A stretch of 64,000 nucleotides of DNA from Cherax quadricarinatus (taxonomy: Eukaryota > Arthropoda > Malacostraca > Decapoda > Parastacidae). Below are positions 1 to 10,381 of the stretch, in pieces. The stretch is from positions 7,568,257 through 7,632,256 of the forward strand of contig NC_091372.1 in the NCBI RefSeq assembly GCF_038502225.1. Reading direction: 5' to 3'. The notes under the pieces were generated by a model, which saw only the letters and a program-made list of their open reading frames with translations, was not told the DNA's origin and searched no databases. The position numbers and the translations under genes are program-made. Every line of letters starts with the position of its first letter. The first letter of the stretch is position 1.

Positions 1-3000
1 TACACTCTGGTAAGTGCTTCACTCTGATACTACACTCTGGAAAAGTGCTACACTCAGATACTACACTCTGGTAAGTGCTACACTCAGATACTACACTCTG
101 GTAAGTGCTACACTCAGATATTACACTCTGGTAAGTGCTTCACTCTGATACTACACTCTGGAAAAGTGCTACACTCAGATACTACACTCTGGTAAGTGCT
201 ACACTCAGATACTACACTCTGGTAAGTGCTACACTCAGATACTACACTCTGGTAAGTGCTACACTGATACTACACTCTGGTAAGTGCTATACTCAGGTAT
301 TACACTCTGGTAAGTGCTACACTCAGATACTACACACTGGTAAGTGCTACACTCAGATACTACACTCTGGTAAGTGCTACACTCTGATATTACACTCTGG
401 TAAGTGCTACACTCAGATATTACACTCTGGTAAGTGCTTCACTCTGATACTACACTCTGGAAAAGTGCTACACTCAGATACTACACTCTGGTAAGTGCTA
501 CACTCAGATACTACACTCTGGTAAGTGCTACACTCAGATACTACACTCTGGTAAGTAATTCACTCTGATACTACACTCTGGAAAAGTGCTACACTCAGAT
601 ACTACACTCTGGTAAGTGCTACACTCAGATACTACACTCTGGTAAGTGCTACACTCTGATATTACACTCTGGTAAGTGCTACACTCAGATATTACACTCT
701 GGTAAGTGCTACAGTCAGATACTACACTCTGGTAAGTGCTACACTCAGATACTACACTCTGGTAAGTGCTACACTCAGATATAACACTCTGGTAAGTGAT
801 ACACTCAGATACTACACTCTGGTAAGTGCTACAGTCAGATACTACGCTCTGGTAAGTGCTACACTCAGATACTACACTCTGGTAAGTGCTACACTCTGAT
901 ACTACACTCTGGTAAGTGATACACTCAGATACTACACTCTGGTAAGTGCTACACTCTGATACTTCACTCTGGTAAGTGCTACACTCAGATACTACACTCT
1001 GGTAAGTGCTACACTCAGATACTACACTCTGGTAAGTGCTTCACTCTGATACTACACTCTGGTAAGTGCTACACTCAGATACTACACTCTGGTAAGTGCT
1101 ACACTCAGATACTACACACTGGTAAGTGCTACACTCAGATACTACACTCTGGTAAGTGCTACACTCTGATATTACACTCTGGTAAGTGCTACACTCAGAT
1201 ATTACACTCTGGTAAGTGCTTCACTCTGATACTACACTCTGGAAAAGTGCTACACTCAGATACTACACTCTGGTAAGTGCTACACTCAAATACTACACTC
1301 TGGTAAGTGCTACACTCAGATACTACACTCTGGTAAGTAATTCACTCTGATACTACACTCTGGAAAAGTGCTACACTCAGATACTACACTCTGGTAAGTG
1401 CTACACTCAGATACTACACTCTGGTAAGTGCTACACTCTGATATTACACTCTGGTAAGTGCTACACTCAGATATTACACTCTGGTAAGTGCTACAGTCAG
1501 ATACTACACTCTGGTAAGTGCTACACTCAGATACTACACTCTGGTAAGTGCTACACTCAGATATAACACTCTGGTAAGTGATACACTCAGATACTACACT
1601 CTGGTAAGTGCTACAGTCAGATACTACGCTCTGGTAAGTGCTACACTCAGATACTACACTCTGGTAAGTGCTACACTCTGATACTACACTCTGGTAAGTG
1701 ATACACTCAGATACTACACTCTGGTAAGTGCTACACTCTGATACTTCACTCTGGTAAGTGCTACACTCAGATACTACACTCTGGTAAGTGCTACACTCAG
1801 ATACTACACTCTGGTAAGTGCTTCACTCTGATACTACACTCTGGTAAGTGCTACACTCAGATACTACACTCTGGTAAGTGCTACACTCAGATATAACACT
1901 CTGGTAAGTGATACAATCAGATACTACACTCTGGTAAGTGATACACTCAGATACTACACTCTGGTAAGAGCTACACTCAGATACTACACTCTGGTAAGTG
2001 CTACACTCTGATACTACACTCTGGTAAGTGATACACCCAGATACTACGCTCTGGTAAGTGCTACACTCAGATACTACACTCTGGTAAGTGATACACTCGG
2101 ATACTACACTCTGGTAAGTGATACACTCGGATACTACACTCTGGTAAGTGATACACTCGGATACTACACTCTGGTAAGTGATACACTCAGATGTTACACT
2201 CTGGTAAGTGCTACAGTCAGATACTACACTCTGGTAAGTGCTACACTCAGATACTACACTCTGGTAAGTGCTACACTCAGATACTACACTCTGGTAAGTG
2301 CTACACTCAGATACTACGCTCTGGTAAGTGCTACACTCAGATACTACACTCCGGTAAGTGCTACACTCAGATACTACACTCTGGTAAGTGCTACACTCAG
2401 ATACTACACTCTGGTAAGTGCTACACTCTGATACTACACTCTGGTAAGTGCTACACTCAGTTACTACACTCTGGTAAGTGCTACACTCAGATATAACACT
2501 CTGGTAAGTGATACATTCAGATACTACACTCTGGTAAGTGCTACACTCAGATACTACACTCTGGTAAGTGCTACACTCAGATACTACACTCTGGTAAGTG
2601 CTACACTCTGATATAACACTCTGGTAAGTGCTACTCAGATACTACACTCTGGTAAGTGCTACACTCTGATACTACACTCTGGAAAAGTGCTACACTCAGA
2701 TACTACACTCTGGTAAGTGCTACACTCAGATACTACACTCTGGTAAGTGCTACACTCAGATACTACACTCTGGTAAGTGCTACTCAGATACTACACTCTG
2801 ATAAGTGCTACACTCCGATACTACCCTCTGGAAAAGTGCTACACTCAGATACTACACTCTGGTAAGTGCTACACTCAGATACTACACTCTGGTAAGTGCT
2901 ACACTCAGATATAACACTCTGGTAAGTGCTACACTCAGATTTAACACTCTGGTAATTGCTACACTCAGATATAACACTCTGGTAAGTGAAACACTCAGAT

Positions 3001-4018
3001 ACTACACTCTGGTAAGTGATACACTCAGATACTACACTCTGGTAAGAGCTACACTCAGATACTACACTCTGGTAAGTGCTACACTCAGATACTACACTGT
3101 GGTAAGTGCTACACTCTGATACTACACTCTGGTAAGTGCTACACTCAGATACTACACTCTGGTAAGTGCTACACTCAGATACTACACATTGGTAAGTGCT
3201 ACACTCAGATACTACACTGTGGTAAGTGCTACACTCTGATACTACACTCTGGAAAAGTGCTACACTCAGATACTACACTCTGGTAAGTGCTACACTCTGA
3301 TATTACACTCTGGTAATTGCTACACTCAGATACTACACACTGGTAAGTGCTGCACTCAGATACTACACTCTGGTAAGTGCTACACTCTGATACTACACTC
3401 TGGAAAAGTGCTACACTCAGATACTACACTCTGGTAAGTGCTACACTCAGATACTACACTCTGGTAAGTGCTACACTCAGATATAACACTCTGGTAAGTG
3501 CTACACTCAGATATAACTCTCTGGTAAGTGCTACACTCAGATTTAACACTCTGGTAATTGCTACACTCAGATATAACACTCTGGTAAGTGCTACTCAGAT
3601 ACTACACTCTGGTAAGTGCTACACTCAGATACTACACTCTGGTAATTGCTACACTCAGATACTACACTCTGGTAAGTGCTACACTCAGATACTACACTCT
3701 GGTAAGTGCTACACTCAGATACTACACTCTGGTAAGTGCTACTCAGATACTACACTCTGATAAGTGCTACACTCCGATACTACCCTCTGGAAAAGTGCTA
3801 CACTCAGATACTACACTCTGGTAAGTGCTACACTCAGATACTACACTCTGGTAAGTGCTACACTCAGATATAACACTCTGGTAAGTGCTACACTCAGATT
3901 TAACACTCTGGTAATTGCTACACTCAGATATAACACTGGTAAGTGCTACACTCAGATATTACACTCTGGTAAGTACTACACTCAGATACTACACTCTGGT
4001 AAGTGCTACACTCAGATA
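1..4018. repeat. 30-bp satellite array carrying a splice-donor-like core
   Basis: The whole stretch is a head-to-tail array of a 30-bp unit (a 31-bp variant has GGAAAAGTGC in place of GGTAAGTGC), about 130 units, and it runs off the left edge. The core of nearly every unit is CTGGTAAGTGCTACACTCAG. Units differ by single substitutions (TACACT/TTCACT, CAGATA/CTGATA, GCT/GAT), and blocks of variants recur in the same order, which shows higher-order duplication. Open frames of 70-130 codons across it are periodic ten-residue translations of the unit and are not genes. Each unit contains GGTAAGT, a strong match to the metazoan 5' splice site. Confidence 0.97.
331..1890. repeat. Higher-order duplication of about 782 bp inside the 30-bp satellite
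   Basis: The rare variant TACACACTGG at 331 recurs at 1113, and the rare string GTAAGTAATT at 551 recurs at 1333. Both are offset by 782 bp, and the order of variant units between them is preserved. This is a block duplication of about 26 units, with copies at roughly 331-1112 and 1113-1890. A separate block with the CACTCCGATACTACCCTCTG variant recurs near 2810 and 3769, an offset of about 959 bp. Confidence 0.85.
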
Positions 4019-4086
4019 CGTCAATCATTTAAATATCAAAGTCATGTATGCAGTTAATTTCCCCCATCATGTATAATGTACACCCC

Positions 4087-4122
4087 ATGGATATATAATG
4101 TACACAGACATTATATATCCAT
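4087..4122. repeat. Short perfect hairpin
   Basis: ATGGATATATAATGT (4087-4101) and its exact reverse complement ACATTATATATCCAT (4108-4122) surround a 6-nt loop. It lies in the AT-rich unique spacer (4019-4255) between two tandem arrays, in which no gene is seen. Confidence 0.8.
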
Positions 4123-4255
4123 TCGGGTATCCTAAGATGATATCCTTAGTTATCCTTAGATGATGTTATCCTTATAGATATCCTAAACATAATGAAAGCA
4201 GCTAATCCGTATACTATACTATACCTCTTGTGTAAGATGAGGTAGACGGGATTGG

Positions 4256-4800
4256 ATTTAAGGGATACGGGGGATACCTGTCGAATCATTGAGGTACAAA
4301 GACCTGGGACTATGAGGGATACCTGTCTAATTATTAAAGTACAAAGACCTGGGACTATGAGGGATACCTGTCTAATTATTAAAGTACAAAGACCTGGGAC
4401 TATGAGGGATACCTGTCTAATTATTAAAGTACAAAGACCTGGGACTACGAGGGATACCTGTCTAATTATTAAGGTACAAAGACCGGGGACTACAAGGGAT
4501 ACCTATCTAATCATTGAGGTATAAAAACCTTGGAATACGAGGGATACCTGTCGAATCATTGAGGTACAAAGACCTGGGACTACGAGGGATAACTGTCGAA
4601 TTATTAAGGTACAAAGACTTGGGACTACGAGGGATACCTATCGAATCATTGAGGTATAAAGACCTGGGAATACGAGGGTTACCTGTCGAATCATTGAGGT
4701 AAAAGGACCTGGGAATACGAGGGATACCTGTTGAATCATTGAGGTACAATTACCTGGGAATACAAGAGATACCTGTCGAATCATCGAGGTACAAGACCCC
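4256..4800. repeat. 45-bp tandem repeat, about 12 copies
   Basis: A 45-bp unit containing GTACAAAGACCTGGGACTA and GAGGGATACCTGTC repeats about 12 times, with the best-conserved copies at 4300-4480 and increasing divergence to the right. Because 45 is a multiple of three, both strands show open frames of 60-90 codons with a 15-residue period. I find no exon structure or recognisable domain and treat them as by-products of the repeat. Confidence 0.93.
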
Positions 4801-5140
4801 GGGACTACAAGGGGCACGTATCTCCGATCGCACACCACTGACTTACAACACATCTACTTTGTAAGTACTAACAACATAGTCAGTTCCTTTATAAAGCTCC
4901 TCTCTATAGTGCATTTTTTGTGAATGTTATTGAAAAAAGCGTATAGAGAATTAAATAGCACGTAAAAAGGCTTCAGTAATAAGCTATTCAGTTTTGTATC
5001 CACGTTTTCAATTGTATTCACAAAAAATGCGCCAAGTAGGATATTTTTACAGGTAAGCTTCGTGTAATACATTTGGTTAACTATGCGAGTACATTAACCA
5101 AGGAACGGGTGGGTCTTGAACCGTGCCGTGATTTTTGCAG
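4801..5140. other. AT-rich spacer, likely intronic, with a 26-bp inverted repeat
   Basis: No gene is seen before the splice acceptor at 5188. The stretch holds an inverted repeat: arms at 4911-4936 and 5005-5030 pair over 26 nt with three mismatches, including the 15-nt perfect core GCATTTTTTGTGAAT, around a spacer of about 70 nt. It could be a short foldback or the eroded termini of a MITE. If the exon at 5189 is real, this stretch belongs to its upstream intron. Confidence 0.6.
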
Positions 5141-5188
5141 TCGTGTTATTTCGATTTCGTGAGTTCTGTGAGCATGTCTTCATTGCAG

Positions 5189-5338
5189 GGTGACTATGGT
5201 CGAGCCTGGAGACACTACTTGACGGCCCATGGACAGGAACCCTCAAATTCCCTCCTGCTGGAGAACATGGAGAAACTGCGACGGACCCAGCAACTGCAGC
5301 ACCCCAGCGGCGTCCCTCATTGCCTCAACAAGTCCTGA
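5189..5338 (+). CDS. Terminal exon of a TPR-like protein
   Basis: The best candidate for host coding sequence in the window. A 3' splice site (TGTCTTCATTGCAG, ending at 5188) is followed in phase 0 by 49 codons and a TGA at 5336-5338. The peptide begins GDYGRAWRHYLTAHG, continues with EPSNSLLLENMEKLRR and ends HCLNKS. The pattern G-D-Y-x-x-A-x-x-H-Y plus a second helix with P-x-N-S-L fits one tetratricopeptide repeat, as found at the C-termini of TPR scaffold proteins. The exon is GC-richer than its AT-rich flanks, as expected for selected codons. An alternative acceptor (GATTTTTGCAG, ending 5140) would extend the frame by 16 codons. Earlier exons must lie upstream, so the satellites at 1-4800 would then sit in its last intron. 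The specific protein is not identified; a TMTC-like TPR protein is one unproven possibility. Confidence 0.6.
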   Translation, partial: GDYGRAWRHYLTAHGQEPSNSLLLENMEKLRRTQQLQHPSGVPHCLNKS

Positions 5339-5384
5339 TAGTCTCCTTCACTGCCTTGTTCTACCTCTCAGTACACGTTACTGA

Positions 5385-5390
5385 AATAAA
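5385..5390 (+). promoter_or_regulatory. Poly(A) signal AATAAA
   Basis: AATAAA lies 47 nt after the TGA of the terminal exon, on the same strand. A T-rich element (GACCTTTATT) follows within about 30 nt. The position is right for the 3' end of a short 3' UTR and supports the exon call. Confidence 0.6.
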
Positions 5391-5484
5391 TAATACTTAG
5401 AAGTAGCGGAGACCTTTATTAACGACAAGTTTTAGCCCTCACAGTGTGCTGTATCAATTTAAGCAAACTGATCCTCTTGTGGTA

Positions 5485-6062
5485 TAACAGGCTATGACAG
5501 CGAACCTTACATCATGTGGACTTGTTATGGTTTATAGGGCGACAGAAGAGAGTATAGAGAATTACACCGTGCGAGCTTCTTGCTATGACTTACATGGCGA
5601 TTGACAACTTACGCCGTACCGAGCACCGTATGAGGTTTCTTGTTATGGTTCATAGCGCCATTAACAACTTACGCCGTATCGAGCACTGTATGAGGTTTCT
5701 TGTTATGGTTCATAGCGCCATTAACAACTTACGCCGTACCGAACACCGTATGAGGTTTCTTGTTATGGTTCATAGCGCCATTAACAACTTACGCCGTATC
5801 GAGCACCGTATGAGGTTTCTTGTTATGGTTCATAGCGCCATTAACAACTTACGCCGTATCGAGCACCGTATGAGGTTTCTTGTTATGGTTCATAGCGCCA
5901 TTAACAACTTACGCCGTATCGAGCACCGTATGAGGTTTCTTGTTATGGTTCATAGCGCCATTAACAACTTACGCGCTTTAACACCATGTGAGCTTTAACA
6001 CCATGTGAGTTTCTTGTTATGACCTGCAGGGCCACTAACAACTTAAGGCATATCGAGCCCTA
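5485..6062. repeat. 60-bp tandem repeat, about 7 good copies plus degenerate edges
   Basis: The unit is exactly 60 bp and contains TTCTTGTTATGGTTCATAGC and ATTAACAACTTACGCCGTAT. Copies between 5641 and 5974 are nearly identical; the units before 5640 and after 5975 are diverged or rearranged. The unit has no stop in one plus-strand frame, giving a 137-codon open frame (5585-5998) of a 20-residue repeat with the core HSAINNLRRIEHRMRFLVMV. No splice sites, signal peptide or homology are recognisable, so a coding role is not supported. Confidence 0.93.
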
Positions 6063-6640
6063 CGTTATGAAGGTGACGACACACTGTCTTTAACAAAAGT
6101 ATACACCGCACACAAGTGTTAGTTATTCCTCCTGGTTGGTATTCATATACCGTTCCAGTTCCAACACTTTGCTGTTATAAAGAGCTTTTTTTGCCAAAGA
6201 ATGATCAAGAGAACTGTTTGTATCGCTGCTTTTGCTACTGTGTCGTTTACTGTAGTGTTAAGAGTGATAATAATACGTTACTATTAGCAAACCATTCTCC
6301 CATCTCTCTCTTACACAAGGGTTTCTACTGGATTAGATTAAGATTTCCCATCTATATTTTAAAGTAAAGAGCTGTTACCTACTCCCTCCCTCTCTCCCTC
6401 TCTCTCTCTCTGTCTCTCTCTCTCTCTCTCTCAAACCTACCACACATTCTAGAACATTAGTACAGAACAGACACACATTTACGGTACAGACAATGTAAAG
6501 TCAAGAGACGTTCATTTTTCCTCTAAAGGGAAAAAGGGTTCACTGATGCTGTTCATGAGCTCTTGATTCAAGGAGCCAGATCTACCCTCCCCTTCCTCGA
6601 ATCAAACTTTAATACCTCCCGTTCTCCAGGAGCTGTACAG
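6063..6640. other. Spacer with a (TC)n tract and a possible dispersed-repeat fragment
   Basis: No gene is recognised. A (TC)n-rich tract occupies about 6383-6432. The part at 6545-6625 contains CTCTTGATTCAAGGAGCC, which resembles the minus-strand form of the dispersed repeat seen at 18618-18760 and 19016-19133, so it is probably a degraded copy. The 83-codon frame at 6116-6367 has no features of a gene. Confidence 0.5.
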
Positions 6641-6674
6641 AGGTGAATGATTATTTTCCATGTGTAGGTAACGC

Positions 6675-6925
6675 CTCTACACGATGGTAAACAAGGAAAG
6701 TAAACAAGGTAAATATGCAAATAAAACAAGATAAACAAGTAAACATGACAAGTAAAGATAATGAAGTAAATATAAACAAGGAAAGATAAACAAGGAAAGT
6801 AAAAATAAACAAGGAAAGTAAAAATAAACAAGGAAAATAAAGATAAACAAGGAAAGTAAAGATAAGAAAAGTAAACAAGGAAAGTAAGGACAAGCAAGGG
6901 AAGTAAACAAGATAAACAAGCAATA
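6675..6925. repeat. Degenerate AAACAAGGAAAGTAAA minisatellite
   Basis: A-rich units built from AAACAAGGAAAGTAAA and AGATAAACAAGG recur irregularly with a period of about 14-18 bp. Open frames on the minus strand (Phe/Leu/Tyr-rich) come from the poly-purine strand bias and are not genes. Confidence 0.8.
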
Positions 6926-7062
6926 TGTATCTTACTCGATGTTTCAAGAACGAGAGTTATTTTGCTGTTTTAAGTTTAAAACAGCCATCAAGACCAGAAC
7001 TTTTTAACAAATAAAAAAAGCCCCCCTACCCCCCAAAAAAAAGACTCACTTGAGGCTGGCTT

Positions 7063-7184
7063 GGGTGGCCTGGTGGCCCGGTGGCCCGGTGGCCTGGTGG
7101 CCCGGTGGCCCGGTGGCCTGGTGGCCCGGTGGCCTGGTGGCCTGGTGGTCCGGTGGCCCGGTGGCCCGGTGGCCTGGTGGCCGG
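7063..7184. repeat. 8-bp GTGGCCCG/GTGGCCTG array abutting a SINE A-box
   Basis: About 15 copies of an 8-bp unit GTGGCCCG (variant GTGGCCTG) lead directly into the SINE promoter sequence TGGCCTGGTGG. The unit is the A-box-containing 5' end of the SINE itself, so the array looks like a local expansion of the first bases of the element. Confidence 0.85.
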
Positions 7185-7482
7185 TGGCCTGGTGGCTAAA
7201 GCTCCCGCTTCACACACGGAGGGCCCGGGTTCGATTCCCGGCGGGTGGAAACATTTCGACACGTTTCCTTACACCTATTGTCCTGTTCACCTAGCAGCAA
7301 ATAGGTACCTGGGTGTTAGTCGACTGGTGTGGGTGGCATCCTGGGGGACAAGATTAAGGACCACAATGGAAATAAGTTAGACAGTCCTCGATGACGCACT
7401 GACTTTCTTGGGTTATCCTGGGTGGCTAACCCTCCGGGGTTAAAAATCCGAAAGAAATCTTATCTTATCTTATCTTATCTTA
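7185..7482 (+). mobile_element. tRNA-derived SINE
   Basis: A Pol III internal promoter is visible: an A box TGGCCTGGTGG (7185-7195) and a B box GGTTCGATTCC (7228-7238), about 32 nt apart as in tRNA genes. The tRNA-like head ends near 7245. A roughly 200-bp tRNA-unrelated body follows, and the element ends in a (TCTTA)n tail at 7458-7482, typical of a SINE mobilised by a partner LINE. The head does not read as a functional tRNA, since the acceptor and anticodon stems are not preserved. The partner LINE is not identifiable from the tail. Confidence 0.85.
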
Positions 7483-8078
7483 AAGAGTCCAGGATAACAC
7501 CAATTATTTAAGAGCCTAAAGAATAACTAAAACCACGAATCATCTGAGTCCAAAACGTAAAAAATAAAATAAACGATTCAGCTGAGAGTCCAAACACAAT
7601 ATGAGTCCCAAAATCCAAAAGACAACCTTTCAACGAGTCTAAAAAAAAAGTCCAAAAGACGATTTATTTGAGACCTTAGTGTCCAAAATAAACAAAGACT
7701 CTTTAAAGTCCAAAAGACCACCAATTATTCAAAAAATTTTAAGTCTAGAAGACCACGAATTATTCGAAAACATAAAAGTCCCCCTTCCCCCCTCCCCCCA
7801 AAAAAATACATGAAATAACGACTGCTAACAGTAACTAAAATAACTGTTTTAGGGCATACTCTACTATTTACTCTGCTCTGTTGGCTATAATAATTAATTA
7901 CGTTACCCGCGCTATTTGAATGTAATCAAATCTCCATCTCATCATTTTTCATATCTAAAACTAACTTTGATGTGCGTATTACCTTTGATGAAAATTGGTT
8001 ACAAAGCCAATATTAATATAGTCCCTTTGTAGTTTGATGGTCAAATATTATGAGCGGGTTAAAAAGGGACCTTTCATG
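7483..8078. other. AT-rich spacer with degenerate AGTCCAAAAGAC motifs
   Basis: No gene is seen. From 7485 to about 7790 a motif like GAGTCCAAAAGACCAC recurs irregularly at intervals of 25-60 bp, suggesting a very old tandem array. The rest is AT-rich unique sequence. Confidence 0.5.
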
Positions 8079-8389
8079 CGGGTTATACACATCAACACCA
8101 TGCCTAACCCTTCTAGGGTAGGGTAGGTGCCTGAACCCGAGCCTTTAGCTCATAAGACTGTCATTCCCATTTGTTCCCTTGGGGCGGGGATGGCAGACCA
8201 GAGAGGCCTAGCTTGTGGCTAGGCCTGGGGACAGTTGGTCCCAAAGATGAGGAGGTACTTGTGCCTCCTCCCATGGGAGACTTAGGTCTCAGACACTCCC
8301 TAAAGTGGGAGCCAAGGCCGGGCCACCACTTGGAAAGGGCCCGGGCCGGGAGAATACCGGCTAATCTTTACCTAACCGGGTTATACACA
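8079..8389. mobile_element. GC-rich insert flanked by 13-bp direct repeats, likely a non-autonomous element
   Basis: CGGGTTATACACA occurs at 8079-8091 and again at 8377-8389, bracketing 285 bp of GC-rich sequence in an AT-rich setting. A perfect 13-bp direct repeat is what a target-site duplication from a retrotransposed or processed sequence looks like. I see no poly(A) tail, clear Pol III boxes or conserved protein. The 96-codon frame across it (8171-8461) runs past the boundary and is not supported as a gene. Confidence 0.5.
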
Positions 8390-8489
8390 GTGAAAGTAAT
8401 ACTCTTGTGTTTCTCGGTCTATGTATACTCCAAATTTATTTCAGTACCTATTGGGGATTAGATTTTTCTTGACTGGTGAACAGATGGCA

Positions 8490-9960
8490 TTTGTGAAATT
8501 AACTAATGTTGAGGTCTGACACACCATGTATCACACACCTTAAGTTACTTATAACTGATGTGAAGGTCTGACACACCATGTATCACCCACCTTAAGTTAC
8601 TTATAACTGATGTGAAGGTCTGACACACCATGTATCACCCACCTTAAGTTACTTATAACTGATGTGAAGGTCTGACACACCATGTATCGCCCACCTTAAG
8701 TTACTTATAACTGATGTGAAGGTTTGAAACACCATGTATCACCCACCTTAAGTTACTTATGACTGATGCTGAGGTCTGACACACCATGTATCACCCACCT
8801 TAAGTTACTTATAACTGATGTGAAGGTCTGACACACCATGTATCACCCACCTTAAGTTACTTATAACTGATGTGAAGGTTTGACACACCATGTATCACCC
8901 ACCTTAAGTTACTTATAACTGATGTGAAGGTTTGACACACCATGTATCACCCACCTTAAGTTACTTATGACTGATGCTGAGGTCTGACACACCATGTATC
9001 ACCCACCTTAAGTTACTTATAACTGATGTGAAGGTCTGACACACCATGTATCACCCACCTTAAGTTACTTACAACAGATGTGAGGGTTTGACACACCATG
9101 TATCACCCACCTTAAGTTACTTATAACAAATGTGAAGGTTTGACACACCATGTATCACCCACCTTAAGTTACTTATAACTTAAGTTACTTATAACTGATG
9201 TGAATGTTTGACACACCATGTATCACCCACCTTAAGTTACTTATAACTGATGTGAAGGTTTGACACACCATATATCACGCACCTTAAGTTACTTATAACT
9301 GATGTGAAGGTTTGACACACCATATATCACGCACCTTAAGTTACTTATAACTGATGTGAAGGTTTGACACACCATATATCACCCACCTTAATTACTTACA
9401 ACAGATGTGAAGGTTTGACACACCATGTATCACACACCTTAATTACTTACAACAGATGTGAAGGTTTGACACACCATGTATCACACACCTTAAGTTACTT
9501 ATGACTGATGTTGAGGTCTGACACACCATGTATCGCCCACCTTAAGTTACTTATAACTGATGTGAAGGTTTGACACACGATGTATCACCCACCTTAAGTT
9601 ACTTATAACTGATGTGAAGGTCTGACATACCATGTATCACCCACCTTAAGTTACTTATAACTGATGTGAAGGTCTGACACACCATGTATCACCCACCTTA
9701 AGTTACTTATAACTGATGTGAAGGTATGACATCCCATATATCACCCACTTTAAGTTACTTATAACTGACATAGAGGTCTGATCCCCAATATATCACCCAC
9801 CTTAAGTTACTTATAACTGTTGTAGAGGTTAGACACACCATATATCACCCACCTTAATTTAGTTATAACTGTTGTAGAGGTTTGACACACCATATATAAC
9901 CCACTTTAAGTTACTTATAACTGATGTACAGATTTAACATATCATTTATCACCTTATAAG
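8490..9960. repeat. 52-bp satellite, about 28 copies
   Basis: A 52-bp unit containing TGACACACCATGTATCACCC and ACCTTAAGTTACTTATAACT repeats about 28 times. Copies from 8520 to 9710 are well conserved (changes such as GGTCTG/GGTTTG, ATGTAT/ATATAT). Copies right of 9720 decay progressively. One 14-bp internal duplication (TTAAGTTACTTATAACT doubled) occurs near 9180. All frames have stops, and no coding content is suggested. Confidence 0.96.
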
Positions 9961-10289
9961 TCTGACTTATAAGTGATGTAAATTTATAATTTCACTCAGA
10001 ACACTAGATATTCATACCTCACACACCTTGAATCAAGAGCCTTTACTAGCCTTGAGGTATCCCATGAGAGGGAGGGATACACAGTTTCCAATAGTGATAA
10101 TTTAGAAATACAGCTTGCCTAAGGTAAGCTAAGCCAACACAGAAGCTTGATCCCTGCCTGGGTATTCTTCCCCGGACATCAGATCCTATTACAGCCTCAC
10201 TGTACTGGTAACTTACCCAACAATACGCTATTTTTGTAGACATTAACAAATAAATATTTTTAAGAGCAAATGTCTTTTCCCTAAACACC

Positions 10290-10290
<1 letters not shown>
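9961..10290. other. Spacer without recognisable gene
   Basis: Unique sequence between the 52-bp satellite and the (CA)n/(A)n tract. No gene, promoter or repeat is recognised. Confidence 0.5.

Positions 10291-10291
<1 letters not shown>

Positions 10292-10379
<88 letters not shown>
10292..10379. repeat. (CA)n followed by about 50 A
   Basis: (CA)n at 10292-10328 runs directly into about 50 uninterrupted A (10328-10379). The A run joins the LINE-A open frame at its GGAGACAGACAT codons. Other copies have only AAAAAG at that point, so the run may be an expansion of that short A-stretch at the truncation point. It is not a poly(A) tail of this LINE, which points away from it. Confidence 0.9.

Positions 10380-10381
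<2 letters not shown>

Noticed and set aside
4854..5072. 72-codon minus-strand frame in the spacer before the exon
   Set aside because: No domain, AT-rich composition, and it overlaps an inverted repeat and probable intron sequence.
7185..7260. Functional tRNA gene
   Set aside because: A and B boxes are present, but the stems and anticodon loop are not intact, and a SINE body with a (TCTTA)n tail follows.
8171..8461. 96-codon open frame
   Set aside because: It crosses the right edge of the GC-rich insert at 8389 and has no recognisable domain; it is best explained by GC-rich composition.
10328..10379. Poly(A) tail marking the end of a retroelement to the left
   Set aside because: The sequence to its left is (CA)n and unique DNA with no LINE or SINE body, and the A run is in frame with an internal AAAAAG of LINE-A, so local expansion is simpler.
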